DNA of 64,000 bases from Mycolicibacter heraklionensis (GCF_019645815.1 NZ_CP080997.1:1116001-1180000); one strand, 5' to 3'; numbered from the stretch's first letter, positions 1 to 8,328 are shown. Translations and numbers: made by a program. The notes: generated by a model from the sequence alone, not told the origin.

Positions 1-173
1 ACGCCTGGCAGGACCCTGCCGAGGTACGCCGCATCGAGCACCAGGTCGCCCATGAGGTGGTCACCGAGGTCGACATGCGGCCCCGCAACGTGGTGGTGCT
101 CGGGCCGGGCAGCATCCCCAAGACCCCGTCGGGCAAGCTGCGCCGGGCCAACTCCGTCGCCCTGGTCACCTAG
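1..173 (+). CDS. pks16: C-terminal end of an acyl-CoA/acyl-AMP synthetase (partial)
   Basis: The window opens inside a plus-strand frame that stops with TAG at 171-173. The last residues read [18 protein letters not shown]. This carries the terminal catalytic lysine motif (PKTxSGKLRR) of the ANL superfamily, in which the lysine aids acyl-adenylate formation. The next genes are pth and rplY, as beside Rv1013 (pks16) in M. tuberculosis, so pks16 is the likely identity, a FadD-like enzyme despite its name. Only 56 residues are visible, so substrate and full length cannot be judged. The gene is convergent with pth across an inverted repeat. Confidence 0.75.
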   Translation, partial: AWQDPAEVRRIEHQVAHEVVTEVDMRPRNVVVLGPGSIPKTPSGKLRRANSVALVT

Positions 174-196
174 CGCGCCTGCCGCGTTTCCTCTTT

Positions 197-261
197 CCGC
201 GAGGGTGCGTGTTTGTACGCCGACACGCCGGAATTTGCCGTACAAACACGCACACTCGCGG
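197..261. repeat. Long inverted repeat between convergent pks16 and pth
   Basis: Arms at 197-219 and 239-261 pair over 23 bases with one mismatch (204/254), leaving a 19-base loop. The position between two convergent stop codons suits a bidirectional terminator, although there is no clear T tract. The stretch 207-230 matches 22 of 24 bases of 6841-6864 at the glmU start, so part of it belongs to a dispersed repeat family. Confidence 0.8.
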
Positions 262-276
262 GAGGTGGCGGGCCCG

Positions 277-861
277 TTAACCCCAGGCGTGCACGACGTT
301 CTGGGCCGGTTCCAGCCCGAGCTCGATCAGCAGCTCGGTGGCGTCGGCGGCCTGCTCGCAGATCGTGGGCAACTCGTCGCGCTCTTTGGCGGTGAATGCC
401 TGCAGCACGAACGCCGCCGGATCCTGGCGGCCGGGCGGCCGGCCGATCCCGAAACGGACGCGCTGAAAGTCCTTGCTGCCCAACACGGTCGCGACCGAGC
501 GCAGCCCGTTGTGACCGCCCTCGCCGCCGCCCTGCTTGAGCCGGATCCGGCCGAAGTCCAGGTCGAGGTCGTCATGAATCACCACGACGCCGCCGGTGGG
601 CACCGAATAGAACTTGGCGAGTGGGCCCACCTGGCGGCCCGACTCGTTCATGTAGCAGCGTGGTCGCGCCAGCACCACCGAGCGCCCGCTCAGGCGCCCG
701 GTGGCCACGTCGGCCCCCGACTTCTTGTGCAGCTTGAACGCCGACCCGATCCGCTCGGCCAGCAGGTCGAGAACCATGAAGCCGACGTTGTGCCGGGTGC
801 GGGCGTAGTTCGGGCCCGGGTTGCCCAGGCCGACCACCAGTATCGGCGGTGACTCGGCCAC
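277..861 (-). CDS. pth: Peptidyl-tRNA hydrolase
   Basis: Pth cleaves the ester bond of peptidyl-tRNAs that drop off ribosomes and so recycles tRNA. The 194-residue product has the usual bacterial length. It carries the expected active-site residues: N14 in VGLGNPG, H24 in TRHNVGF and D97 in VIHDDLDL, plus the GGHNGLRS stretch. The start is GTG at 859-861, 12 bases after the rplY stop, so the pair is probably one operon with rplY first, the mycobacterial arrangement. Cytoplasmic; identity is secure. Confidence 0.97.
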   Translation of the reverse strand: MAESPPILVVGLGNPGPNYARTRHNVGFMVLDLLAERIGSAFKLHKKSGADVATGRLSGRSVVLARPRCYMNESGRQVGPLAKFYSVPTGGVVVIHDDLDLDFGRIRLKQGGGEGGHNGLRSVATVLGSKDFQRVRFGIGRPPGRQDPAAFVLQAFTAKERDELPTICEQAADATELLIELGLEPAQNVVHAWG

Positions 862-873
862 GCCGTGCTCGGC

Positions 874-1509
874 CTACTCGGCCTCGCCGGCTTCGGCCTC
901 GCCGGCCTCCGCCTCGGCTGCCTCGCCCGCGGCTTCGGCTTCGGGCTCCTCTTCGGCCCGCGGCTCGACCACGTTGACCAGCAGCAGGTCCGGGTCGGAC
1001 ACCAGCGTCACGCCCTTGGGCAGCTCCAGGCTGCCGGCGGTGAACTGGGTGCCGGCCTCGGCGCCCTCGATGGAGACGGTCAGCTGCTCGGGGATCGACA
1101 GCGCCTCGGCCTCGATCTCCACGGTGGTGGCGTCCTGGGTGACCAGGGTGCCGGACATGGCGTCGCCCTCGATGACGACGTTGACCTCGACGACGACCTT
1201 CTCGCCGCGCTTGACCACCAACAGGTCGGCGTGCTGGATGGTGCGACGGATCGGGTGCACGTCCAGCGCCTTGGTCAGCGCCAGCTGCTCCTTACCCTCG
1301 ATGTTGAGGGTGAGCACCGCGTTGGTGCCGGAGTGGCGCAGCACGGCGGCGAAGTCGTGGGCATTGAGCTCCAGGTGCTGCGGGTCGGTGCCGTGGCCGT
1401 AGAGGACCGCGGGGACCTTGCCTTCGCGGCGGGCCCGCCGGGAGGCGCCCTTACCGGTCTCGGTCCGCACCGAGACGGTGAGCTGGTTGGTGGTCTGGGA
1501 CTTGGCCAT
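874..1509 (-). CDS. rplY: 50S ribosomal protein L25 (Ctc/TL5 form)
   Basis: L25 binds 5S rRNA in the large ribosomal subunit. The 211-residue product has the N-terminal L25 domain followed by a beta-rich Ctc-type domain and ends in a Glu/Ala-rich acidic tail from about residue 185, typical of actinobacterial forms. The frame could open at 1545, but the ATG at 1507-1509 is chosen because AAGGAG lies about 8 bases before it and the protein then begins MAKSQ as in relatives. It is the first gene of a likely rplY-pth operon. Its upstream gap 1510-1648 should hold the promoter; no convincing -10/-35 pair was recognised. Confidence 0.95.
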   Translation of the reverse strand: MAKSQTTNQLTVSVRTETGKGASRRARREGKVPAVLYGHGTDPQHLELNAHDFAAVLRHSGTNAVLTLNIEGKEQLALTKALDVHPIRRTIQHADLLVVKRGEKVVVEVNVVIEGDAMSGTLVTQDATTVEIEAEALSIPEQLTVSIEGAEAGTQFTAGSLELPKGVTLVSDPDLLLVNVVEPRAEEEPEAEAAGEAAEAEAGEAEAGEAE

Positions 1510-1648
1510 CGGAACTCCTTGGTTGCTGCGGCGTGCATGAGGCACGGCCAGATCGCGACAACCATCCAGGAGGTCCTCGTCGATAACGGCGGCCGAATTG
1601 GGGGGCCGCCCTCGCCGTGACGCCTGGTCAGGCTAGCGCATCCGCACC

Positions 1649-2521
1649 TCAGAGCGGAAATTGAACCCCGGTGAGCTGCGCAGACAGCTCCCACAGCCCG
1701 GCGGCGGTGGAGCCGCGCTTGGCCAGCAGGCTGCGGCCCACCGACCCGGTGCGGCCGATGAAGGCGAACCGCGGACCGACGAAGGTATTGCCGGACAGAT
1801 CCTGGGACGCGGCATACAGGGTTTGGCGTGCCCCGAAATCGGGACTGGTGGCCAACAGGCCGTTGCCGAGCGTGCGCATCAGCACGTCGCCGACCCGATT
1901 GCCGGTGTGGCCCTGCAGGTTGGTGCTCGAGTAGCCGGGGTGGGCGGCCAGCGCCCGCAGGGGTGAGCCCACCGCCACCAGCCGGCGCTGCAGCTCGCTG
2001 GTGAACAGCAGGTTGGCCAGCTTGGACTGGCCGTAGGCCAGCCATGCCGAATACCGCCGCGACTCCCAGTTCAGGTCCTTGAGGCTGACGTAACCCATCC
2101 GGTGCATGAACGACGACACCGTCACCACCCGGTCGGTGAGTTTGGGCAGCAGCAGGTTGGTCAACGCGAAATGTCCCAGATGGTTGGTGCCGATCTGGCT
2201 CTCGAAACCGTCGACGGTCTTGGCGTAGGGCACGGCCATGATCCCGGCGTTGTTGATCAGCACGTCGACCCCCGGTGTCTCGTCGGCGAACCGCCGCACC
2301 GACGACAGGTCCGCCAGATCCAGGGCACGCACCACCACGTTGCCGGGCATGCCCGCCGCTGCGGCCTGGCCCTTGGCGGTGTCGCGGACGGCCAGGGTGA
2401 CGGCGGCGCCGACGCGGGCCAGCTCGCGTGCGGTGACGGCGCCCAGTCCGCTGTTGGCGCCGGTGACCACAACGGTGCGGCCGGCGAAGGACGGTAGATC
2501 GGCGGCGGTCCAAGAGCTCAT
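1649..2521 (-). CDS. Short-chain dehydrogenase/reductase
   Basis: This is a classical or extended SDR of about 290 residues. The nucleotide-binding motif TGANSGLG lies near residue 20, NNAG near residue 90, and the catalytic YxxxK (YGQSK) near residue 165 with an upstream serine in VSSF. It resembles the protochlorophyllide reductase/retinol dehydrogenase-like SDRs common in mycobacteria; the substrate cannot be told. ATG at 2519-2521 is preferred over GTG at 2530 because AGGGTGG sits just before it. In M. tuberculosis rplY is followed directly by lpqT, so this gene and the two small ones after it are additions. Confidence 0.88.
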   Translation of the reverse strand: MSSWTAADLPSFAGRTVVVTGANSGLGAVTARELARVGAAVTLAVRDTAKGQAAAAGMPGNVVVRALDLADLSSVRRFADETPGVDVLINNAGIMAVPYAKTVDGFESQIGTNHLGHFALTNLLLPKLTDRVVTVSSFMHRMGYVSLKDLNWESRRYSAWLAYGQSKLANLLFTSELQRRLVAVGSPLRALAAHPGYSSTNLQGHTGNRVGDVLMRTLGNGLLATSPDFGARQTLYAASQDLSGNTFVGPRFAFIGRTGSVGRSLLAKRGSTAAGLWELSAQLTGVQFPL

Positions 2522-2548
2522 GGCTGCCACCCTAGATCGCTGCGGCGC

Positions 2549-2824
2549 TCAGTTGCAGTTGTTGGCGTGCACCCAACGCCCGTTGTAGCCCACGCAGGTG
2601 TTGACCGGGGGAGGTGGCGGTGGCGGAGGTGGCGGCACGTCTTCGGGCAGCGGCGCGTAGTAGGACGGCGGGGGCACCGGGTCGGCGCATCCGCTGACGT
2701 AGACGCGGCGGCCCACACCGACGCAGCCCTGCGCCGTGGCGCTGCCGGCCGGTGTGAACACGACGACGACGCCCGGCAGGCTGGTCAGTGCCAGTGCGGC
2801 GATGACCCAGATCCGGCGTGTCAT
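2549..2824 (-). CDS. Small secreted Pro-rich protein with two Cys motifs
   Basis: The 91-residue product starts with a basic residue cluster and a hydrophobic segment, typical of a signal peptide (cleavage probably after SATA or nearby). The mature part has two copies of a CVGxxxRxVxxxxC-like unit (CVGVGRRVYVSGC and CVGYNGRWVHANNC) separated by a run of prolines. Each unit could form a disulfide loop. The ATG overlaps the stop of the upstream haemophore-like gene as ATGA, so the two are translationally coupled. I do not recognise a named family. Confidence 0.75.
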   Translation of the reverse strand: MTRRIWVIAALALTSLPGVVVVFTPAGSATAQGCVGVGRRVYVSGCADPVPPPSYYAPLPEDVPPPPPPPPPPVNTCVGYNGRWVHANNCN

Positions 2825-3186
2825 CACTGGTCCAGCAGCGGGCGCTCGGGTTGGGGCAGTCCGCAGCGGGCGCGGAAGTCAGCCAGCGGCTGGCGCAGCG
2901 CCAGCAGGTCGGCGTGGGCTTGTGGTTTGTCGGCGAAGAAGCTGCGAATCGCCTCGGGCACTTCGTCGTCGGGCCGGTTGCGCAGGTCGGTGTAGAACTC
3001 GTTGATGTCGGGATGCGCGTAGAGGTATCCGGATGTCGACGCGGCGACCCCGGTCAGCACGTTGGCCATGTCGGCGGCGGTGCAGCCGGGCGGGTCTGCC
3101 AGCGCCACCGGTGCCAGCAGGCCGGTAGCGACTGCGGCGACGCCGAGGCCCGCAAGGCTCAGTGAGGACAGGCGAACGAGGGACAT
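2824..3186 (-). CDS. Haemophore-like secreted haem-binding protein
   Basis: The 120-residue product has a signal peptide ending ALA-DPP, then a compact helical domain with two cysteines (in GCTAADM and RARCGLP) that frame a YLYAHP...FYTDLRN region. This layout fits the mycobacterial haemophore-like family (Rv0203-type, MHB domain), exported proteins tied to haem capture. The start at 3184-3186 is chosen for GAAGGGAG just upstream; an earlier in-frame ATG at 3216 would place the signal peptide internally. It is coupled to the next small secreted protein. Haem binding in this copy is inference. Confidence 0.8.
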   Translation of the reverse strand: MSLVRLSSLSLAGLGVAAVATGLLAPVALADPPGCTAADMANVLTGVAASTSGYLYAHPDINEFYTDLRNRPDDEVPEAIRSFFADKPQAHADLLALRQPLADFRARCGLPQPERPLLDQ

Positions 3187-3244
3187 CGCGGAACTCCCTT
3201 CAGGCGGGTGCGTCACTTTAACAAGGCCCGGGGCCGGTGGGGAC

Positions 3245-3901
3245 TCACTTCGCGGCGACGGTGAACCCCTTCATGATCGCCTCGACGTCGGTGGCATGTT
3301 TGGGCGCCTCGTCGGCCGGGGCGGTGACCGCCAACTGCACCAGGTAACGCTGTTCCGCCGGCCCCGAACCGGTGGCGATCACCATCCGGAACCAGCTGTG
3401 CAGGCGCTGGCCGTCCATGTCGTAGGTGCCCTGCACCATCGAGGACGGGAAGCCTTGGTAGTCCTCGTTGGAGGCGTCCAACAGCCGGAAGTTCGGCGAG
3501 AGCTGGGCGTCCACCACACCGTGGCGGATGGCTTCTTTCGAGTCGAAGTTCCCGTTGAGCTTGACCACACTCAAGATCGCCCGCGGGAACTTCTCGCCCT
3601 TGCCCAGGACCAGAGTGGTGGCCGGCAGCATCGGGTTTTCTTTCTTCGTCCAGCCCGGCGGCGTCGGGATCGACACGGTCAGGTCGGTCGGTGCGTTGGG
3701 GGCCACCGCCTCAGCGGCCACTCCCTGGTCCTCCAGGTAGCGCCCCACGGTGACCGGGGCCTCCGGCTCCGATGAGGTGGTGGTCGTACTGCCGTTGCCC
3801 CAAATCGAGTGATAGTCCGGGGTTTTGGCGCCGCACCCCGACGTTGTGCTCACCACGGTCGCGCATGCCAGGGCCGCGGCGGCCAAGCGCAGCGGGGTCA
3901 C
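3245..3901 (-). CDS. lpqT: Lipoprotein LpqT
   Basis: The 218-residue product has a lipoprotein signal with lipobox ending TTSGC (Cys23), a Ser/Thr-rich linker and a LpqN/LpqT-type domain with PTDLTVSIPTPPGW at its front. LpqN/LpqT-family lipoproteins are cell-envelope proteins proposed to work with cell-wall lipid assembly. The GTG start overlaps the upstream arsC-like stop (GTGA), which implies co-translation. Its location between prs and rplY matches Rv1016c. Confidence 0.93.
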   Translation of the reverse strand: MTPLRLAAAALACATVVSTTSGCGAKTPDYHSIWGNGSTTTTSSEPEAPVTVGRYLEDQGVAAEAVAPNAPTDLTVSIPTPPGWTKKENPMLPATTLVLGKGEKFPRAILSVVKLNGNFDSKEAIRHGVVDAQLSPNFRLLDASNEDYQGFPSSMVQGTYDMDGQRLHSWFRMVIATGSGPAEQRYLVQLAVTAPADEAPKHATDVEAIMKGFTVAAK

Positions 3902-4242
3902 AGGATCTCGCGGACCGCGTCAATCGGACGGGCCAGCCGGGTGCCGTTACCGGTGACGACGAACGGCCGCTGGATCAGGATCGGGTTGGCGGCCATCGCA
4001 TCGAGCAGTTCGTCATCGGTTGCATCGGCCAGGTTCAGCTCGGCGTACACCGCCTCGCCGGTGCGCACCGCGTCGCGCACACCGATCCCCGCGGCACGGA
4101 TCATCTCCGCCAGCTCCGCACGCGACGGCGGGGTCTTCAGGTACTCCACGACCGTCGGCTCGATACCGTTCTCGCGCAGCAGATCCAGCGTCTTGCGTGA
4201 GGTCGAGCAGCGCGGGTTGTGATAGACCACCGCGTCAGCCAT
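3898..4242 (-). CDS. ArsC-family (arsenate reductase-like) protein
   Basis: This is a thioredoxin-fold protein of 114 residues, the normal ArsC/YfgD size. Cys12 in NPRCSTSRKT is the expected catalytic cysteine, and IQRPFV holds the conserved arginine-proline segment. The family includes glutaredoxin-coupled arsenate reductases and YfgD-like proteins of uncertain substrate; no ars genes are nearby, so arsenate as substrate is not assured. ATG at 4240-4242 lies one base after the prs stop and the gene overlaps lpqT, so prs-arsC-lpqT looks like one operon. Confidence 0.88.
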   Translation of the reverse strand: MADAVVYHNPRCSTSRKTLDLLRENGIEPTVVEYLKTPPSRAELAEMIRAAGIGVRDAVRTGEAVYAELNLADATDDELLDAMAANPILIQRPFVVTGNGTRLARPIDAVREIL

Positions 4243-4243
4243 G

Positions 4244-5224
4244 TCAGGCGTCTCCGTCGAAAAGGCCGGTGACCGAGCCGTTTTCGAACACCGCGCGGAT
4301 GGTGCTGGCCAGCAGCGGAGCGATCGACAGCACGGTCAGCTGCGGGAACCGCTTGTCCTCGGGGATCGGCAGGGTGTTGGTGACGATCACCTCGCTGGCC
4401 CCGCAGGCCGCCAGCCGCTCGGCGGCCGGGTCGCTCAACACCCCGTGAGTGGCGGCGATGATCACGTTGCGGGCGCCGTCTTCGCGCAGCAGGTTGACCG
4501 CCGCGGCGATGGTGCCGCCGGTGTCGATCATGTCGTCGATCAGCACGCAGGTCTTGCCCGCCACTTCACCGACCACCCGGTTGGACTTGACCTGGTTGGG
4601 CACCAGCGGGTCGCGGGTCTTGTGAATGAAAGCCAGCGGTACGCCACCTAACGAGTCCGCCCACTTCTCGGCGATGCGCACCCGGCCGGAGTCGGGGGAG
4701 ACCACCACGACATCGGAGTTGCCGTAGTTTTCCTTGATGTAGCCGATCAGCAGCGGCTGGGCCCGCATGTGGTCCACCGGGCCGTCGAAGAAGCCCTGGA
4801 TCTGGTCGGTGTGCAGGTCCACGGTGACGATCCGGTCGGCGCCGGCCGTCTTGAGCAGGTCGGCCACCAGGCGCGCCGAGATCGGCTCACGGCCGCGGTG
4901 CTTCTTGTCCTGGCGGGCGTAGGGGTAGAACGGCAGGATCGCGGTGATCCGCTTGGCGCTGCCGCGCTTGAGCGCGTCGATCATGATCAGCTGTTCCATC
5001 AACCATTGGTTCAGCGGCGCCGGGTGCGACTGCAGCACGAAGGCGTCGCAGCCCCGCACCGACTCGTCGAAGCGCACGAAGATCTCGCCGTTGGCAAAGT
5101 CCCGGGCGGTCTGCGCCGTCACTGGTACGTCCAGTTCCTTGGCGACCTGATCAGCCAGCTCCGGGTGCGCACGACCAGCGAAGAGCATCAGGTTCTTGCG
5201 ATTGTCTGTCCAGTCGTGGCTCAC
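4244..5224 (-). CDS. prsA: Ribose-phosphate pyrophosphokinase (PRPP synthase)
   Basis: The enzyme converts ribose 5-phosphate and ATP to PRPP, feeding purine, pyrimidine, His and Trp synthesis and decaprenyl-phosphoryl-arabinose. The 326-residue product carries the ATP loop FPYARQDKKH, DLHTDQIQGFF, and the PRPP-binding loop CVLIDDMIDTGGT. GTG at 5222-5224 gives a protein starting SHDWTDNRKNLMLF, the form remembered for Rv1017c; the frame is open further upstream to 5491 but that part has no family match. It sits between glmU and the arsC-like gene on the same strand. Confidence 0.97.
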   Translation of the reverse strand: MSHDWTDNRKNLMLFAGRAHPELADQVAKELDVPVTAQTARDFANGEIFVRFDESVRGCDAFVLQSHPAPLNQWLMEQLIMIDALKRGSAKRITAILPFYPYARQDKKHRGREPISARLVADLLKTAGADRIVTVDLHTDQIQGFFDGPVDHMRAQPLLIGYIKENYGNSDVVVVSPDSGRVRIAEKWADSLGGVPLAFIHKTRDPLVPNQVKSNRVVGEVAGKTCVLIDDMIDTGGTIAAAVNLLREDGARNVIIAATHGVLSDPAAERLAACGASEVIVTNTLPIPEDKRFPQLTVLSIAPLLASTIRAVFENGSVTGLFDGDA

Positions 5225-5333
5225 GTGCTGCCCCCGCCGTAGGAGATTGTGGATTTCGGTCGAGTTAACTCGGGCCTTATGGTACGTAGCCCGGTGCGTG
5301 GTTTCGTCTCGGGCTGCCTCAACGCGATCAACC

Positions 5334-6860
5334 TCACGATGACCGATCGGGTGGAGTGTGCCCGGATTCTTCGGCGCTGTTCGCGGCGTCGGCCGCCGCG
5401 GCGGCCTGACTGCCGGGCCGCTTGCGCTGCACCCAGTTCTCGATGTTGCGTTGCGGGCCGGCCGAGACGGCCAGTGCGCCCGGCGGCACATCGTGGCGCA
5501 CCACGGTCCCGGCGCCGGTGTAGGCGCCGTCGCCGATGGTGACCGGTGCGACGAACATGGTGTCCGAGCCGGTGCGCACGTGCGAGCCGACCGTGGTCCG
5601 CCGTTTGGTCTGGCCGTCGTAGTTGACGAACACGCTGGAGGCGCCGATGTTGCTGTGGTCGCCGATGTCGGCGTCGCCGACGTAGGTCAGGTGCGGAACC
5701 TTGGTCCCGGCGCCGATGGTGGAGTTCTTGGTCTCGACGAACGCGCCCAGCTTGCCGTCGGCGCCCAGCACGGTGCCGGGGCGCAGATAGCTGAACGGCC
5801 CGACCGTGGCGCCGGCGCCGACCGACGACGAGGTGGCGTGGCTGCGGATCACCGACGCGCCGTCGCCCACCGTGACATCGGTCAGAGTGGTGTCGGGTCC
5901 GATCATGCAGTGCGCGCCGACGACGGTGCGGCCCAGCAGCTGGGTTCCGGGCGCGACGGTGGTGTCGCGCCCGATGGTCACGTCCACGTCGATCCAGGTG
6001 GTGGTGGGGTCGACGATGGTGACGCCGGCCCGCTGGTGGGTGGCCACCAGGCGGCGGTTGAGTTCGGTCGCCAGCGCGGACAGTTGCACCCGGTCGTTGA
6101 CGCCGGCCACCAACGCCGCGTCGTCGACGTGGCGGGCGTGCACCACCTGGCCGTCGCCGCGGACGATGCCGATCACATCGGTGAGGTACAGCTCGTGCTG
6201 GGCGTTGTCGGAGCCCAGCCGGCCCAGCGCGGAACGCAGCGCGGCGATGTCGAAGGCGTACACCCCGGCATTGACCTCGCGGATCTCCCGCTGCGATTCG
6301 GTGGCGTCGGCCTGCTCGACAATGGCCGTCACTTCACCGTCCTGGGTGTGCAGGATGCGGCCGTAGCCGGTGGGGTCGGCCAGCGTGGTGGTCAGCACCG
6401 TGACCGCGGCAGGGGCGGTGCGATGGGTGTCGATCAGCGCCTGCAGCGTGGCGGTGTCCAGCAGCGGGATGTCGCCGGAGGTGACGACGACGGTGCCGGT
6501 GAAGTCGTCCGGCAGGGCGGCCAGGCCGCACAGCACCGCGTGCCCGGTCCCGAGCTGCTGGTCCTGCAGCGCGATGTCGATGGGAAAGTCCAGGGCCTGC
6601 GCCAGCTCGGCGACCGGCCCGGTGATGCGCCCGTGCTCGTGGCCCAACACCACCACCAAGTGGCGGGGCCCGACGCCGGCGGCCGCGGACAGGCAGTGCG
6701 CCAGCATGCTGCGCCCGCCCAGCTCATGCAGCACTTTGGGGGTGTCGGAGACCATCCGGGTTCCGGCCCCGGCCGCCAAGACGATGACGGCGTCCTGCGT
6801 ATCCGGGCGCGACTTGGGGGTACCTCCCGCTTGCGGGGGAGCGTGTTTGTGCGTCGACAC
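5334..6860 (-). CDS. glmU: Bifunctional GlmU (GlcN-1-P acetyltransferase / UDP-GlcNAc pyrophosphorylase)
   Basis: GlmU makes UDP-GlcNAc for peptidoglycan and arabinogalactan linker. The N-terminal nucleotidyltransferase has LAAGAGTRM and the C-terminal half is a left-handed beta-helix of hexapeptide repeats with [10 protein letters not shown] and [16 protein letters not shown] segments. Length is 508 residues. The only usable in-frame start found is GTG at 6858-6860, and the first 20 or so residues ([14 protein letters not shown]...) are encoded by a dispersed repeat (6816-6864), not by conserved glmU sequence. The native start seems to have been replaced by that insertion. Function is secure; the start is not. 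Confidence 0.94.
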   Translation of the reverse strand: MSTHKHAPPQAGGTPKSRPDTQDAVIVLAAGAGTRMVSDTPKVLHELGGRSMLAHCLSAAAGVGPRHLVVVLGHEHGRITGPVAELAQALDFPIDIALQDQQLGTGHAVLCGLAALPDDFTGTVVVTSGDIPLLDTATLQALIDTHRTAPAAVTVLTTTLADPTGYGRILHTQDGEVTAIVEQADATESQREIREVNAGVYAFDIAALRSALGRLGSDNAQHELYLTDVIGIVRGDGQVVHARHVDDAALVAGVNDRVQLSALATELNRRLVATHQRAGVTIVDPTTTWIDVDVTIGRDTTVAPGTQLLGRTVVGAHCMIGPDTTLTDVTVGDGASVIRSHATSSSVGAGATVGPFSYLRPGTVLGADGKLGAFVETKNSTIGAGTKVPHLTYVGDADIGDHSNIGASSVFVNYDGQTKRRTTVGSHVRTGSDTMFVAPVTIGDGAYTGAGTVVRHDVPPGALAVSAGPQRNIENWVQRKRPGSQAAAAADAANSAEESGHTPPDRSS

Positions 6861-6864
6861 GCCG
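6816..6864. repeat. Dispersed repeat covering the glmU 5' end
   Basis: The segment has a small hairpin (CCCGC-TT-GCGGG) and then GCGTGTTTGTGCGTCGACAC, of which 6841-6864 agrees at 22 of 24 bases with 207-230 in the pks16-pth gap. From memory such GGTACC/GCGGGGGA hairpin elements are common in mycobacterial intergenic DNA. Here it supplies the start codon and first codons of glmU. Confidence 0.7.
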
Positions 6865-6920
6865 CCTAGCCTGTCACTCTGCGCACGTTCGCGGCAAAAA
6901 GTAAGAGCAAATCCGTGAGC

Positions 6921-6991
6921 TCCGTCGCCAGGACTCGAACCTGAACTATCTGAACCAAAATCAGAGGTGCTGCCGATTACACCACGACGGA
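6921..6991 (-). tRNA. glnU: tRNA-Gln (anticodon UUG)
   Basis: Read on the minus strand the gene begins TCCGTCG at 6991 and ends CGACGGA at 6921, giving a 7-bp acceptor stem. The anticodon loop reads ATTTTGGT with UUG at its centre, and GGTTCGAGTCC forms the T arm. About 71 nt; CCA is not encoded. It lies between glmU and the TetR gene, as glnU does in M. tuberculosis. Confidence 0.93.
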
Positions 6992-7011
6992 TCGGTGTTC
7001 CGCAGTGACTC

Positions 7012-7026
7012 TAGTCCAACGGACTA
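7012..7026 (+). promoter_or_regulatory. Candidate TetR operator
   Basis: TAGTCC-AAC-GGACTA is a perfect 6-bp inverted repeat with a 3-base spacer, ending 10 bases before the GTG start of the TetR-type regulator. Position and symmetry suit autorepression, as is usual for TetR regulators. Binding is inference. Confidence 0.6.
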
Positions 7027-7036
7027 CCCTGGTCGC

Positions 7037-7681
7037 GTGGCTGGTCTGGACAAGGACGGCCGGGCGCCTCGAGCCCGGATGACAGGTAGCGAGCGTCGTC
7101 ACCAACTCATCGATGTCGCCCGCTCGCTGTTCGCCGAACGCGGTTATGAGGGCACCTCCATCGAGGAGATCGCGCAGCGCGCCAACGTGTCCAAGCCCGT
7201 GGTCTATGAGCACTTCGGTGGCAAGGAGGGGCTTTACGCCGTGGTGGTCGACCGCGAGATGTCGGCATTGCTGGACGGCATCACCACGTCGTTGACCAAG
7301 GCCACCAACAACCAGTCCCGGCTGCGGGTGGAGCGCGTCGCGCTGGCCCTGCTGACCTACGTCGACGAGCACACCGACGGATTCCGCATCCTGATCCGCG
7401 ACTCTCCGGCGTCGATCAGTTCCGGCACCTACTCGACCTTGCTCAACGACGCGATCGGCCAGGTGTCGTCCATCTTGGCCGGCGACTTCGCCAAACGCGG
7501 CCTGGACCCCGAGACCGCGCCGCTGTACGCCCAGGCGTTGGTCGGTTCGGTGTCGATGACGGCCCAGTGGTGGCTCGACGTACGCGAACCCAAGAAAGAA
7601 GTGGTGGCCGCGCACCTGGTCAACCTGTGTTGGAACGGATTGACTCACTTGGAGTCCGATCCGACCCTGCACGACGAATAA
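7037..7681 (+). CDS. TetR-family transcriptional regulator (Rv1019-like)
   Basis: The 214-residue product has an N-terminal TetR helix-turn-helix (TSIEEIAQRANVSKPVVYEHF, about residues 40-60) and an all-helical ligand domain. The protein start VAGLDKDGRAPRARM at GTG 7037 resembles Rv1019, and the neighbours glnU, mfd and mazG agree. A 15-base palindrome just upstream is the likely autoregulatory site. In M. tuberculosis this gene is followed by mfd; here a toxin-antitoxin pair separates them. Confidence 0.9.
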   Translation: MAGLDKDGRAPRARMTGSERRHQLIDVARSLFAERGYEGTSIEEIAQRANVSKPVVYEHFGGKEGLYAVVVDREMSALLDGITTSLTKATNNQSRLRVERVALALLTYVDEHTDGFRILIRDSPASISSGTYSTLLNDAIGQVSSILAGDFAKRGLDPETAPLYAQALVGSVSMTAQWWLDVREPKKEVVAAHLVNLCWNGLTHLESDPTLHDE

Positions 7682-7718
7682 GCTCGAATACCGAATTGCC
7701 CGCACCGATGGCTGGGCG

Positions 7719-7724
7719 TAACTT
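7719..7724 (+). promoter_or_regulatory. Candidate -10 element for leaderless toxin-antitoxin transcript
   Basis: TAACTT ends 7 bases before the antitoxin ATG (7732), the geometry of mycobacterial leaderless promoters (TANNNT then start codon at +1). No Shine-Dalgarno is present between them, which supports a leaderless start. Confidence 0.4.
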
Positions 7725-7731
7725 GTTTAAC

Positions 7732-8004
7732 ATGAGTACACACAGCTTGCGTGAGTTGCGCGCACGGCTTGGTGTCATCGTCCGCGAGGTGGCCACCACC
7801 GGTGAAGAGGCGATCATCACCGACAGTGGAACCGAGATCGCCGTCCTGATTTCGATGGCCGACTACGAACGGCTGCACGAACACGCCGACGTCGCCGACG
7901 CACTCCGGCTGCGAAGCGTTCGGGAGCACGAGTTCACCACGATGTCATTGGGCGAGATGCTCGACGCACTGGGTGTGGACGCCGAGGCATTCGTCGCGTC
8001 GTGA
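7732..8004 (+). CDS. Phd/YefM (RelB-type) antitoxin
   Basis: The 90-residue protein begins STHSLRELRARLGVIVREVA and has TGEEAIITDSGTEIAVLISMADYERL, the DNA-binding N-terminal fold of Phd/YefM antitoxins, followed by a tail that would wrap the toxin. ATG at 7732 is chosen because upstream sequence in the open frame has no family match and a TAACTT element lies 7 bases before it. It overlaps the toxin start by four bases, a classic antitoxin-first arrangement. The protein should neutralise the RelE-like partner and repress its own promoter. Confidence 0.87.
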   Translation: MSTHSLRELRARLGVIVREVATTGEEAIITDSGTEIAVLISMADYERLHEHADVADALRLRSVREHEFTTMSLGEMLDALGVDAEAFVAS

Positions 8005-8252
8005 GGGTCGAATTCCACCCTGACGTCCTCAAACAGCTGCAACGTCTGCCGCGCGACGCGTTCGAGACCGCATTACAGGCGATCATTGCCCTCGCTGACG
8101 ATCCGCGTCCGGTCGGGGCGCGAAAGCTCGTCGGCCCGCACCACGATTGGCGTGTCCGGTTCGGGCAATACCGCATCATCTACCAGATCGACGATGCCGC
8201 CGGTGTCGTCATCATCTTCGCCGTCGTCAAGCGCAGCGATGCGTACCGCTGA
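8001..8252 (+). CDS. RelE/ParE-family toxin
   Basis: The 83-residue basic protein has the RelE core: VEFHPDVLKQLQRLP at the start, then RPVGARKLVGPHHDWRVRFGQYRIIYQID and a final FAVVKRSDAYR. RelE toxins cleave mRNA on the ribosome; R51, R53 and Y57 fall where catalytic residues are expected, but the exact target is unknown. GTG at 8001 overlaps the antitoxin stop (GTGA). The pair sits between the TetR gene and mfd. Confidence 0.87.
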   Translation: MRVEFHPDVLKQLQRLPRDAFETALQAIIALADDPRPVGARKLVGPHHDWRVRFGQYRIIYQIDDAAGVVIIFAVVKRSDAYR

Positions 8253-8312
8253 ATAATGCGGCGCCGCCTGCCCTCGGGTTGACCAGTGCCGCAACGTGAA
8301 TCGGGCAGCGCC

Positions 8313-8318
8313 TAGAAT
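8313..8318 (+). promoter_or_regulatory. Candidate -10 element for mfd
   Basis: TAGAAT lies 10 bases before the mfd ATG at 8329, so transcription would start at or very near the start codon. It also argues against the upstream GTG at 8296 as start. Confidence 0.35.
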
Positions 8319-8328
8319 TGTCCACATC

